From NCBI RefSeq assembly GCF_026213295.1, contig NC_079416.1:192001-256000 (forward strand): a stretch of 64,000 bases of DNA, given 5' to 3'. The position numbers were made by a program, and so were the translations under genes. This DNA comes from Gadus chalcogrammus. Taxonomy: Eukaryota; Chordata; Actinopteri; Gadiformes; Gadidae. Position 1 is the first letter of the stretch, and each line of letters starts with the position of its first letter. Shown piece after piece: positions 12,685-23,619 of this stretch. The notes beneath the pieces are model-generated. The model saw only the letters and a list, made by a program, of their open reading frames with translations. It made no database searches and had not been told where the DNA came from.

Positions 12685-12881
12685 GGGAGATTTGGAGGTA
12701 CCTGGTCAGGTCTTGGTCAGCCTTCAAATCCCAGATGTGGAGACTGCAGGGATACCTCACAGAGAAGACACTAAAGAGTCATCTCTCATTCATCGAGTGG
12801 ACTCATTGGTTTGCGAATGACCACAAAGATGCTCCCATAGGCAGATTGCTGCATGGCATTCACCACTTATTCAAATTGTAG
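12685..12881 (+). CDS. Exon-like 65-codon frame, right arm copy
   Basis: Inverted counterpart of 10864-11060, exactly the same length (197 bases). It differs by a handful of bases giving conservative or single-residue changes (Lys/Arg near the start, Pro/Ser, Glu/Lys in 'FANDHKDAP') and keeps the frame and the terminal TAG at 12879-12881. It is preceded by 'TTTCTTGTCTTCTGATTCTT' and GAAG, a plausible acceptor. Function unknown. Confidence 0.5.
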
Positions 12882-13149
12882 AGGTTGAAGCAGTCTTCCT
12901 TGTGGTCACTTGCCATAACACTGTCATGTGTTTTATGAAAACACCATCAGTAACATTTAAATTGAGTTGATGTGGACGGCTCTTTTTTTTGGCCAATTTC
13001 TTCAGTGTTCAGTGCCTGTTTGTGAGATATGCATTTGTTTGAAAGATAAGCCCTTGATTTTGTTTAATTTTAATGTCTTTCATCAACAGTGGTTTGGGGT
13101 TTTATAATAACAATTAAAGTGCTTAACTACTGGTGAACGATGTTGCAGA

Positions 13150-14265
13150 ACATATATGGTTTGTGTTGATTGCATGGAAAAGGGAATAACCAGTTACAAC
13201 TTATATGGTAAGAGCCTGGTAATACCATGGAAACAAACGAGGCTTCCTTTTACAGTACAGTTTCAGCTTAATTACTGGGTAAATTGTCGTGTTTTACTTG
13301 GTAACGTTGCAGAACGTACATGGTACAAGTTTGTGTTGACTGCATGGAAAAGGGAATAATGTATTACAAATTATATGGTAAGAAGCTGGTAATACCATGG
13401 AAACAAACAAGGCTTCCATTTACAGTACAGTTTCAGCTTAATTACTGGGTAAATTGTCGTGTTTTACTTGGTAACGTCGCAGAACGTACATGGTACAAGT
13501 TTGTGTTGACTGCATGGAAAAGGGAATTATGTATTACAAATTATATGGTAAGAACCTGGTAATACCATGGAAACAAACTAGGCTTCCTTTTACAGTACAG
13601 TTTCAGCTTAATTACTGGGTAAATTGGTGTGTTTTACTTAGTAACGTCGCAGAACGTACATGGTACAAGTTTGTGTTGACTGCATGGAAAAGGGAATAAT
13701 GTATTACAAATGATATGGTAAGAAGCTGGTAATACCATGGAAACAAACAAGGCTTCCTTTTACAGTACAGTTTCAGCTTAATTACTGGGTAAATTGTCGT
13801 GTTTTACTTGGTAACGTCGCAGAACGTACATGGTACAAGTTTGTGTTGACTGCATGGAAAAGGGAATTATGTATTACAAATTATATGGTAAGAACCTGGT
13901 AATACCATGGAAACAAACGAGGCTTCCTTTTACAGTACAGTTTCAGCTTAATTACTGGGTAAATTGGTGTGTTTTACTTGGTAACGTCGCAGAACGTACA
14001 TGGTACAAGTTTGTGTTGACTGCATGGAAAAGGGAATAATGTATTACAAATTATATGGTAAGAACCTGGTAATACCATGGAAACAAACGAGGCTTCCTTT
14101 TACAGTACAGTTTCAGCTTACTTACTGGGTAAATTGTCGTGTTTTACTTGGTAACGTCGCAGAACGTACATGGTACAAGTTTGTGTTGACTGCATGGACA
14201 ATGGAATGTATCTATTATAAATGATATGGTAAGAACCTGGTAATACCATGGAAACAAACGGCTTC
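13150..14265. repeat. Seven ~170-bp tandem units, right arm
   Basis: Inverted counterpart of 9487-10600, with seven units at period 170 (landmark 'CTGGTAATACCATGGAAAC'). Equal copy number in both arms implies either recent inverted duplication or ongoing homogenisation between arms. Confidence 0.88.
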
Positions 14266-14589
14266 GTGCAGAGGTTGTTACCAGGTAAGTAATTCCATAG
14301 TGGTAAATTGAATAAACACTTTCTAAATGGGTGTAGCTATGAATAATAACTAAGAAAAAGTATTTTATTGGAAAGTACTATGCTAATTTCTAGATAGTAC
14401 ATCATTACATTTGGGCTGTTACCAACATAAACCTTGGATAATAGGTTTTTCTAAGAATTGGTTGCCTAATTTCCTAGGAAGTACACAATATCGGAGTTAT
14501 TACCAACCTAAAACAGTTACAACTACACGCTACTTAGTTGAGTTGATGGGTAATAGTGGAGGTTTTACTTGGTACATCAGCTGTAATTC

Positions 14590-14890
14590 CTCTGTATTTA
14601 CCTTCTTATTACCAGTGGTAATTACACAGTAATACACTATAATTTACCGGATAATTCCTCTGTATTTACTTTCTTATTACCAGTGGTAATTACCCAGTAA
14701 TACACTATGATTTACCATGTATTTACCGGGTAACTACCTCCGTATTTACCTTCTTATTACCAGTGGTAATTACCCAGTAATACACTATGATTTACCATGT
14801 ATTTACCGGGTAACTACCTCTGTATTTACCTTCTTATTACCAGTGGTAATTACCCAGTAATACACTATAATTTACCATGCATGTACCGGG
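14590..14890. repeat. Terminal GGTAATTACC minisatellite, right
   Basis: About four units with ~70-80-bp spacing, marked by 'TTCTTATTACCAGTGGTAAT' and 'CCCAGTAATACACTAT'. Inverted counterpart of 8930-9110. Confidence 0.75.
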
Positions 14891-14932
14891 TAAATACCTA
14901 GTAATTAGGGGACTGTAAAAGGAAGGGTTACC

Positions 14933-14940
14933 CATATTTC
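14933..14940. repeat. 8-bp target-site duplication, right
   Basis: CATATTTC, the exact copy of 8863-8870, directly follows the terminal GGTTACC. Confidence 0.88.
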
Positions 14941-15069
14941 TAGAGACAGACAGACAGACAGACATAACACCCTGGGGGTCCCTTTGTGCAGGCTACCATT
15001 GCCTTTATCAAAACAGCCAGGAGCACTCAGGTCAATATTATACTTGTTGCCTTCAATAAGTGTGTGCTT

Positions 15070-16410
15070 GGAGAGAGAACATATCTCTAGAGAGAGAGGT
15101 AGAGAGAGAGAGAGAGAGAGAGAGCGGGTGTGAGCGCGAGAGAGCGGGTGTGAGCGTGAGAGAGTGGGTGTGAGCGCGCGAGAGAGAGAGAGAGAGAGGG
15201 GGAGGGAGAGAGAGAGGGAGAGGGGGAGAGAGATCTGCTATTGCCCAGGTCAGAGATCGTGCAGTCTTAACAAAAGATTTACCATTGCAGTCCCTACCTA
15301 TTTGCAGAAAAGAGAGAGAGAGAGAGTGTGAGTGAGTGAGTGAGTGTCAAAGTGAGAGAGAGCGAGAGCGAGAGAGAGAGGGAGCGAGGGAGAGAGAGAG
15401 GAAGAGGGAGGGAGAGCGAGAGAGATCGTGCAGTCTTAACAAAAGATTTACCATTGCAGTCCCTACCTATTTGCAGAAAAGAGAGAGAGAGAGAGAGAGA
15501 GTGTGAGTGAGTGAGTGTCAAAGTGAGAGAGAGAGCGAGAGAGAGGAAGAGGGAGCGGGAGGGAGAGAGAGGGAGAGGGAGGGAGGGAGAGGGAGGGAGG
15601 GAGAGAGAGTGAGTGAGGGAGAGGGGGAGAGAGCGAGGGAGAGATCTGCCATTGCCCAGGTCAGAGATTGTGCAGTCTTAACAAAAGATTTACCATTGCA
15701 GTCCCTACCTATTTGCAGAAAAGAGAGAGAGAGAGTGTGAGTGAGTGTCAAAGTGAGAGAGAGAGGGAGCGAGAGGGAGGGAGAGAGAGGGAGAGGGAGG
15801 GAGGGCGAGAGAGAGGGGGAGAGAGAGCGAGAGAGATCTGCCATTGCCCAGGTCAGAGATCGTGCAGTCTTAACAAAAGATTTACCATTGCAGTCCCTTC
15901 CTATTTGCAGAAAAGAGAGAGAGAGAGTGTGAGTGAGTGAGTGAGTGAGTGAGTGAGTGTCAAAGTGAGAGAGAGAGAAAGAGAGAGAGGGAGCGAGAGA
16001 GAGAGGGAGAGGAAGAGGGAGAGAGAGCGAGAGCGAGAGAGATCTGCCATTGCCCAGGTCAGAGAACGTGCAGTCTTAACAAAAGATTTACCATTGCAGT
16101 CCCTACCTATTCGCAGAAAAGAGAGAGAGAGAGTCTGAGTGAGTGAGTGAGTGAGTGATTGTCAAAGTGAGAGAGAGAGCGAGAGAGAGAGAGAGAGGGA
16201 GCGAGAGAGAGCGAGGGAGAGGGGGAGAGAGAGCGAGAGAGATCTGCTATTGCCCAGGTCAGAGATCATGCAGTCTTAACAAAAGATTTACCATTGCAGT
16301 CCCTACCTATTTGCAGAAAAGAGAGAGAGAGAGTGTAGGTGAGTGAGTGAGTGAGATCGAGAGAGAGAGAGGGAGCGAGAGAGAGAGAGAGAGAGAGAGG
16401 AACACTTTAG
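15070..16410. repeat. GA-rich minisatellite with conserved core
   Basis: About six units of roughly 170-240 bases. Each has a constant part of about 75 bases ('GATCTGCCATTGCCCAGGTC', 'GTGCAGTCTTAACAAAAGAT', 'TTACCATTGCAGTCCCTACC') and a variable GAGAGA/GTGAGTGA part. The core starts near 15258, 15428, 15671, 15863, 16069 and 16269. Long open frames on both strands here are low-complexity artefacts. Confidence 0.85.
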
Positions 16411-17334
16411 CTGAGCCCCCTGTTGCTCTCGAGCAATGGCGTTTTGTTTCTAAAAAGTGCTCTGACTATAAAGACTGGAGGTATGAACAAAGGAAACGCA
16501 CGTTTCCAAGACGCCCCGTCCCTTTAAATCGTACACTACGTGGTACAATAACGCGGTAGAAACAAACTAGTTAGGTTCGACCCAGATAGCACTGGTCAAA
16601 CGCACTTTATTGGATCTCTATAAGAAGTATGAGATTCCTGCAAGTTTGTCCCCACGGCGGGTTAGCGAGGCACTCAAAACAGATGGGTTAAAACTGCGCA
16701 AGTGTGCCTCTACGGCTGCGTTAGACACTATACGAAATTGCACAGTCGATTTTCACATGAACCGGGCCGTGAGGAATCAAACCCATTCAAACTTCACAGC
16801 AAACAAAGCCAAGCCACCGGTTATATGCAAGTAAGCTAGATTAACGTTAATATATGACCTTTTTCACCCCACCGTAATGGCTCAAACGTTTAGTGGTCGG
16901 TTATAAATAATATCTTTTGTACTGGCTTGACATCCGTACATTCTGCATACAACACAAAAAACACGGGTATTTTTTCTCCCACGCGGTACTAACATTAGAT
17001 CTAGACGGGATCGGATACTGTCTATCTACAAACCCATATAAAACACACTCCTAGCCCTTTGCTTCGTGAGGTAGTTATTTGATTTAATCTGTTAGCGTAT
17101 CCGAGGCCGTGTATCTAAACGGCTGCTATGAATTTCAATCCGATGGCCGAGACCACACGTCCTATTAACCAGACGGAGGTAGTACAAGCTATTCACCTAA
17201 ATGTTACTATTCTAACTATACAGAGTTCAGTCATTGACAACAGGTTCTGTTTACCTTTCTTGTGGCGCCTGGAAGTAGCTTGTACTGCTTCCCGACGGCC
17301 TCGTGGTCGCTAGTCTCGGTCCGGAACTTCCCAA
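16411..17334. other. Intergenic, no gene recognised
   Basis: Moderately complex sequence with short open frames (for example 16610-16834) that match nothing I know. It may be the 5' interior of the LTR element whose LTR lies to the right, but no gag or pol motif is visible. Confidence 0.4.
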
Positions 17335-17352
17335 GAACGTCGCGGGTCACCA
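17335..17352 (-). promoter_or_regulatory. Candidate tRNA primer-binding site
   Basis: The minus strand reads TGGTGACCCGCGACG next to the candidate LTR end. It resembles the TGGTGACCCCGACGTG primer sites seen in many fish retroelements, with mismatches. Confidence 0.4.
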
Positions 17353-17354
17353 AA

Positions 17355-17816
17355 TGATTACGTAGTTCTTCAAGGAAAGGGTTGAATCCAAAGGAATAGC
17401 TTTAAAGAGACTTTATTTAGTATAAAGTATTTTTGGTATGGTAAACTGATACTCTGAAGCAAAGAGAGATTGAAGATGTGTCTAAGCAAGTGCGAGCGTC
17501 TCCTAGCTGATCAAAAACATTAACCCTTGTATGTCTAATAGCTGCCGAGAAGATTCTGAAGACATGCTCGATCTGTAGGCTGTTATGGTCTGAACAGCGC
17601 GGACCGGAAGTAGTGGGAGGAGCCGGTGTGACGTAACCCTCGGCTTCCTCGCCTGGTCTGTGGTGCTGCCTTCTGTGGCTAAAGTATTTATTGCAGCCTT
17701 CAGTAAGGTCTTGCTCCCCTTGTGGCTATGTATAGTATTTACGGCTTATATGTTTGGTCCTACCCCCTAGTGGTTAAATGAGGGAAATACAGCTTGTGTT
17801 CTTAAAATACGTAACA
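17355..17816 (-). mobile_element. Candidate LTR (minus orientation)
   Basis: On the minus strand the segment begins TGTTACG and ends AATCA, and it contains a polyadenylation-type AATAAAG near 17410. Three bases beyond its 3' end is TGGTGACCCGCGACG, resembling a retroelement primer-binding site. The TG...CA ends, AATAAA and PBS in the right order support an LTR of about 462 bp. No second copy was found in the window, so the element is partial or its other end was lost. Assignment to ERV, BEL or Gypsy is not possible from this alone. Confidence 0.45.
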
Positions 17817-18126
17817 GTGTGAACGCACTGGAGAAGTTTCAAGATAGACAGCCAAAATTGACATTTTTATTTAGAAAATAGCCGGTAGTTTTGCTTCCTG
17901 TAAAAAGCATGTTTGTGACACGATATGTCAACCCGGTATCACGCGTTTGCGTGCTCATGCGCACAAACGTTAATCTATTGAAGCGTGTTCCAGAGCACGA
18001 TAGTCCGACTTTTCTCGTGCTACACAGAACGAAATGTAAACCAATGCATTCTGAATGGGAGTGTTCTCGGACAATCAACGTGCTCCACAAAACGGTACGA
18101 GAGAGAGAGAAAGAGAGAGGGACAGG

Positions 18127-18163
<37 letters not shown>

Positions 18164-18527
18164 GCTTCAGAAAGGGTGTGCGCAGATAGTACAGTGCACC
18201 CTAGTTATGTTTATGCCAAAACCACAAATGCTATATATATAGCCTAATTATGTATATTGCCTATATATATATATAGGCTATATATATAATTAGAATATAA
18301 TTATATTATTTAGCGTGTAATGAGACAATCTATAGCCAAATTGTCAAAGATGCCCGAGAATCGCCGGAGATATCAGCATGGGAAATCGGCGCATCAGACC
18401 CATGAACCTATAAAGAAAGACGTAATCTCAAGCGGGAGAGAACGTTTGCTGTGCTGGTTTGTGTCACGTAAGTACAGGGCTCTCATGTCTCATGCATTCG
18501 GCCTGAGACACACGCAATTCAACCCAT
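17817..18527. other. Dispersed-repeat spacer
   Basis: Contains a stretch (about 18020-18080, 'AACGAAATGTAAACCAATGC') matching a short unit also present in both arms of the large inverted repeat (near 21110-21190 and 39220-39310), a GA run at 18100-18165 and an AT-rich 'TATATATA' patch. No gene seen. Confidence 0.5.
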
Positions 18528-19106
18528 GCACACGCTGGAACCTGGTCTCACGAAAATATGTGACACTATCACGTTATTTAATCTATTGAAACGTGATCAG
18601 GGACACGTAGGCCTATTTTCTAAATTTTGTATTTCAATTGGAAGTAGGCTATTTGTCGTGTCACTAAGCACGACTTCCAAACTAAGGTTCTGTCCCGGAG
18701 TGTTCTCCCTAATGTCCCTTATGGAGCTCCGTACAGATCATTCATTGTTGAAAATTGTCTGTGATAACTAACAAATGACAGCTTTTGGCCACCCGTTTCT
18801 ACTTAAAATTGTCTGTGATAACTAACAATATGACAGCTTTTGGCCACCCGTTTCTACTTTCACCTTTGATACTGAGAAATTGTGACAATAAACGGATATA
18901 TTAAATGCAGGTGCGCTGCTCTGCAGGCAAACCGCAAAGGAAAAAAGAGTAGCTGCTTCATCTGTTCTTGTTAGAATTGTATGTCTTGATGTTTATTTTA
19001 TCTAGCCATCTATTCTCTTGTTTTTGGCTATGTGAATGAACGTCCGCGTTGATGCCTCGCAAGTCCAGTGTCGCGAGCGGACGTTGCCATGACATCTAGA
19101 AATCAT

Positions 19107-20113
19107 CCTCATCCTCATCCTCATCCTCATCCGGGGTCGGGTCGCGGGGGGAGCAGCTCAAGCAGGGGGCCCCAGACTTCCCTTTCCCGGGCCACATTGA
19201 CCAGCTCTGACGGGGGGATCCCGAGGCGTTCCCAGGCCAGTGTTGAGATATAATCTCTCCACCTAGTCCTGGGTCTTCCCCGAGGTCTCCTCCCCACTGG
19301 ACGTGCCTGAAACACCTCCCAAGGAAGGTGCCCAGTGGGCATCCTTACCAGATGCCCGAACCACCTCAGCTGACTCCTTTCTAAGTAAAGGAGCAGCGGC
19401 TCTAATCCGAGTTCCTCACGGATGGCTGAGCTTCTCACCCTATCCCTAAGGGAGACGCCAGCCACCCTTCTGAGAAAACTCATCTCGGCTGCTTGTACCC
19501 GCAATCTCGACCTTTCGGTCATCACCCAGCCCTCATGACCATAGGTGAGGATAGGAACGAAGATCGACCGGTAGATCGAGAGCTTTGCCTTGCGGCTCAG
19601 CTCTCTTTTAATTACAACGGTGCGGTAAAGCGAACGCAATACCGCCCCCGCTGCTCCGATTCTCCGGCCAATCTCACGCTCCATAGTACCCTCACTCGCG
19701 AACAAGACCCCGAGGTACTTGAACTCCTTCACTTGGGCTAAGGACTCATTTCCTACCCGGAGTAACCAATCCACCGGTTTCCTGCTAAGAGTCATGGCCT
19801 CAGATTTAGCGGTGCTGATCCTCATCCCAGCCGCTTCACACTCGGCCGCCAGCCGATCCAGTGAGTGCTGAAGGTCACAGGCCGATGATCCAATGAGGAC
19901 CACATCATCTGCAAAAAGCAGTGACGAGATCCTAAGACCACCGAACTGCAACCCCTCCCCACCACGACTACGCCTCGATATCCTGTCCATGTATATCACA
20001 AACAGGATTGGTGACAAGGCGCAGCCCTGGCGGAGACCAGCACCCACTGAGAACGAAACTGACTGGCTGCCGAGAACACGAACACAGCTCTCGCTTTGGG
20101 AGTACAAAGATTG
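19107..20113 (-). mobile_element. RTE-type (Rex3-like) LINE, 5'-truncated
   Basis: Minus-strand LINE with a 13-bp target duplication ATCTAGAAATCAT (19094-19106 and 20114-20126). The 3' tail is a short GATGAG repeat, seen as ATCCTC on the plus strand at 19106-19133, typical of RTE elements rather than poly-A. The matching position in the opposite arm of the surrounding inverted repeat is empty. This proves a separate insertion after the arms formed. Confidence 0.9.
19127..20107 (-). pseudogene. RTE-type reverse transcriptase C-terminal part
   Basis: An open frame of 326 codons contains motif B 'GLRQGCALSPILFVIYMDRI', an intact motif C 'LLFADDVVLIG', the 'FKYLGVLFASEG' block and the RTE C-terminal segment 'LRWFGHLVRMP' to 'RGRPRTRWRDY'. 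Motif A and the endonuclease are missing because of 5' truncation, so no working enzyme is encoded although the remaining frame is clean. The clean frame suggests a fairly young copy. Confidence 0.85.
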
Positions 20114-21433
20114 ATCTAGAAATCATACTGTATATAATGGGTTGTAGTGAGTGTAACATAATTCACCTACAGTATTTTGTTATGTGTTGTTCTTTCAATT
20201 GTGTTAGGCATTTCGTTTACTGCTTGGTGGTTCAGGGATCGCTGTCCCTTTAAGGATTACGAGCGTCTCATGACGTCAGAGCCCATGCGGGATTTGTTTA
20301 CTTGCAGCACGTTTTGATTTCCTGTTTCTCTCTTACTAAATAAACGAGTCACACAACTGTGCTCAACGTGCAAAATTGTATCTCTCACTTATTGCAATTT
20401 CCACAGGGTTAACATTAATATCGATGTGTAGGGGTTGATTATAACTCGTGAATAATATTGTTTAGACCACGGTCTGGGGGAATACTTGTATTCTGATTGG
20501 CGGCAGTGCGTGCATTAACTCCTGATATAGCCCTACAGACACCTGCCAAGTAGTTCCAGTCAGTGTTTAGATTCTCTGCCCGAGCCTGCTCTGCTCGGGC
20601 CGATATTTCCCACCACTATACTCGGGCCGGGCCTTTGATCAAGCGTTTTTATTTTTATTTTACCATTGGTTTATTGGCCTAATCTGAGGATAAATCTATG
20701 CCATAAACAGAAATATTATAGGCCTTTATTACACGGGTCTTCTCAATGCCGTGGAACGCTCCGTTCACTTGCATGGGTATTAGTCCGGTGACTTGTCTAC
20801 CCCAGCGTCTTCCGTTGCTAAGCGACGTCACCGTCTTTGCGGACAAATTATTTCTCTGCTGATCAACACTACGAATGGCCAAAAGATTTGTATCCCCCCC
20901 CCCCCCCCCCCTAAAATAAATACTATGGCAGAATAATTTTTATTATTATTATTATTCTCATTCAACTTGAACATGTTTTTACAGTAGAGTGGTGGAGGTG
21001 AGCGTCGCCCTGGATTCCCTCGACAAAAAGCCAACGGGTTTTGCCATTGGATTTTGGATTATTTGAAGCACCTCCTCAAAAACTGAAAATAAATAAAATA
21101 AAAACAACTGTGCTTCATTCTGAATGGGAGTGTTTCTCCGATTTTTCCATGCTACACAGAACGAAATGTAAACCCATGCAAGTAAAGCTTCATGGTCATA
21201 ATAATTTAAATATCATTAATCTCCTGAGTGTGTAGGGTGGTATTCTATTTTTTTCAACGGGGCTGCATCCAGTCACTTGACCGTTATGGTTGCTATGGTG
21301 GTTGCTATCACTTTATGTTATGACGAAGAATCATAATGTGAATGGGAATATTCTATAAATGTCTTGATATCATCTTTCGTCTCAACACTTCTACTGCAGC
21401 CGCTTAAAGTCTCACTCCGAGAACCTTAAAATA

Positions 21434-22026
21434 TGAATCAATCCATTAGAAGTATGAAAATATCTTCCCGGTGGCGTAACGGGGCAAACAAGGTGTTCTT
21501 TGACATCTACGTTTCGAGGCGATTGCAACAGTGCCACACATGATCATATGTGAATATGTTTCGGGGTAGTAATTAGCTGTCGATTTTGGAGGCCTTTATC
21601 AATAATGACCAGCTATAGATTTGCTTCCCGATGGAGATTTCTGACAAATGACATGTTATTTAGCATCTACACGTTAATCTGAGTCCAATGAGATCAATGT
21701 CCTAGACCATAGGTGTAGCATGTAAAATACATGTTACCATTTGCTAGAGTGTCATGCTTGGTGTCATTGGACTCAGCTCAACGTGTAGATGCTAAATAAC
21801 ATGTAATTTGTCACAAATTTCTATCGGGAAGCAAATCAATAGCTGCTCATTATTGATTGGGGCCTCCAATTTCGACAGCTAATTACTACCATTAAACATG
21901 TTCGAATATGCTCATGTTTGGCACCGTTGCAATCTGGAAGCGTAGATGTTGGAGAACACCTTGTTCGCCCTCTTACGCCACCGGGAAGATATCTACATAC
22001 TTCTGATTGACTAATGAATTGATTCA
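21434..22026. mobile_element. ~590-bp palindromic MITE/foldback
   Basis: Begins TGAATCAATCCATTAG and ends with the near reverse complement. The two halves mirror each other through 'ATCTTCCCGGTGGCGTAA', 'GCAACGGTGCC'-like and 'GTGTAGATGCTAAATAACAT' segments, with a short spacer near 21710-21740. No coding capacity. No clear target duplication was found. Confidence 0.75.
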
Positions 22027-22532
22027 GCTATTCCCCCAGAAGTCTGGGGTCAAAAGGTCAAAAGGAGCCGGCACCACGCCGCTTATGAGACAACAAAAGT
22101 TAATGTGTATTTCTCTGATAACTTTTTGTCATTATTAAACAGAGGCCTGATTCTCAGATATACAGGTTGGATGGCTACGGTGTAGGTCTGGGAAGAACTT
22201 CAGGCCAAAATCTTGCAAGCGAGCCGCTGGGTGAGGTGCAATGAGATGGAGCACTTGCTGAGTCATTTCCTGTATGGCTGGAGCCACAGGTTGAAGCGCA
22301 TATGCGTTCTTTGAGACCCCCTTTGATATATAAGAGACCCCAAGGTACAGCTTACTTAAATGATGTCGACCCAGTCACCTATTGCATCACTTCCTTTAGG
22401 GCTTCGGCCTCCTAATTGATCATTGAAGTATAATTGAATGCCCTCTTTCATATATATGATACCTCCCCCACTGGGACGTGGCAACAATTCTCCAAATCCA
22501 TATGGGGAGGGGGGGGGTGATGCTTGTGGACA
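22027..22532. other. Intergenic, no gene recognised
   Basis: Mixed-composition sequence with no open frame of note and no recognisable repeat. It ends at a G-run just before the LINE tail. Confidence 0.4.
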
Positions 22533-23560
22533 GTTATTTATTTATTTATTATTTATTTAGGCCTCGGAAGACACATTGAGGATTAAGATCCTCATTTTCA
22601 ATGGTGCCGAGGGTACAACAGGAGTTAATACATTGGAAAGAAAAAAGAAGATAAATATGAAATTAATATGCATATAAAATAAATACAGTAAAATACAATG
22701 GTTGGGTCAAGAGTAACAATCATTGCAGGAGAAGGCAGGTGTACATATGATAAGACTTGTGAATTCCCTAAGTGAAATAAATGAGCACAACCTTAGTGAT
22801 TTTTGGACCTCATTCCAAATGAAGGGTGTCTTAAAACAGAATGCTGTCTTCCCCAGTTTTGTGTTGGCATGTGGCAGATGTAATGTAAGCAAGCTTAGGG
22901 AGCGTGTATTGACGGTGTTACGGTTCCAGCTTATGAGAGAGGCGAGATATGGTGGAATTAGCCCAATGATTGTTTTATAAATGAAAAATTTCCAGTGAAA
23001 ATCCCTTCTTTCAGACAGGGATAGCCAGCCAACCTTGTTATACAAAGTGCAGTGGTGCGTGCCATAGCGGTCTCCTGTTATAAAACGTAGGGCAGAATGG
23101 TACACAGCATCCAGGGTTTTTAGGGTGCTGAGGGATGCATTGCCATAGATTACATCACCATAATCTAAAACTGATATAAAAACAGACTCAATAATACGTT
23201 TTCTGGCTGGAAAAGTAAAACAGCATCTATTTCTGTATAAAAAAAAACAATTTGATCCTAAGCTTTTTAGTGAGTTGTTTCACATGTGATTTAAAATCAA
23301 GCTTCTCATCTACCCAAATGGCTAGGTACTTGTAGCTGGTGACCCTTTCTAGAGTGGTACCATTTGTAGAGCAGAGTTTTAAGCTGTTAAAATCAGTGCT
23401 TCTAGCTTTAGTAAAAAGGATCCATTTGGTTTTTGCACAGTTAAGAACAAGTTTCAGGTCACTTAACTGCTTCTCTAATATGTGGAAGGAGAGCTGCAAT
23501 GAATTTATGGCAGAGTCCATGTTTGAGGCACTGCAGTACAGTAGGGTTGTACACTAGACA
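22533..23560 (-). mobile_element. L2/Rex1-like LINE fragment
   Basis: The minus-strand LINE ends at 22533-22560 in a (TAAA)n-type tail. Its 5' truncation falls just after the catalytic motif C, since the first readable residues are 'LLYCSAS'. Two open pieces follow (23227-23520 and 22707-23105): 'YLAIWVDEKLDFKSHVKQL', then 'MYHSALRFITGDRY' and 'GWLSLSERRDFHWKFFIYK' with 'IPPYLASLI'. This order is typical of the C-terminal half of L2/CR1/Rex1 reverse transcriptases. Frameshifts and truncation make it inert. Confidence 0.8.
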
Positions 23561-23619
23561 TAATTAGGAAGCAAACTCAGGAGAAGGAATGACCTCATAA
23601 ATATTTATTTAATAAATTG

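Larger units (their letters stand above)
8871..14932. mobile_element. 6.06-kb palindromic (foldback-type) DNA transposon
   Basis: The element starts GGTAACCCTTCCTTTTACAG and ends with its reverse complement. Perfect 8-bp target duplications CATATTTC flank it (8863-8870 and 14933-14940). Nearly all of it is a giant inverted repeat: arms of about 2.9 kb (8871-11763 and 11982-14932) around a loop of about 220 bases. Each arm holds, from outside in, a terminal minisatellite built on GGTAATTACC, a conserved spacer, seven tandem ~170-bp units, an exon-like open frame and an inner GC-richer block with two related subrepeats. No transposase is recognised. Eight-bp duplications occur with hAT, P, Merlin, MULE and Zisupton/KDZ enzymes; the GGTAACC termini do not let me choose. 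Confidence 0.88.
18528..21300. repeat. Left arm of a large interrupted inverted repeat
   Basis: Reading inward from 'CACACGCTGGAACCTGGTCT', this segment matches the reverse complement of 39075-40786 over its whole length, apart from an RTE LINE at 19107-20113. Landmarks shared by both arms include 'ATTGAAACGTGATCAGGGAC', a C-run (about 20896-20910, a G-run in the other arm), 'ATGCCGTGGAACGCTCCGTT' and 'GGGGCTGCATCCAGTCACTT' at the inner edge. No transposase is visible. Probably the two ends of a foldback or other large DNA transposon. Confidence 0.82.

Noticed and set aside
8871..14932. Assembly artefact (false inverted duplication)
   Set aside because: Arms differ in minisatellite number and scattered bases, and the perfect 8-bp duplication at the outer ends is expected of transposition. 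Long reads would still be decisive.
15294..16559. Many Ser/Leu/Pro- or Arg/Glu-rich open frames
   Set aside because: Pure consequence of GA/CT low-complexity repeats, open on both strands.
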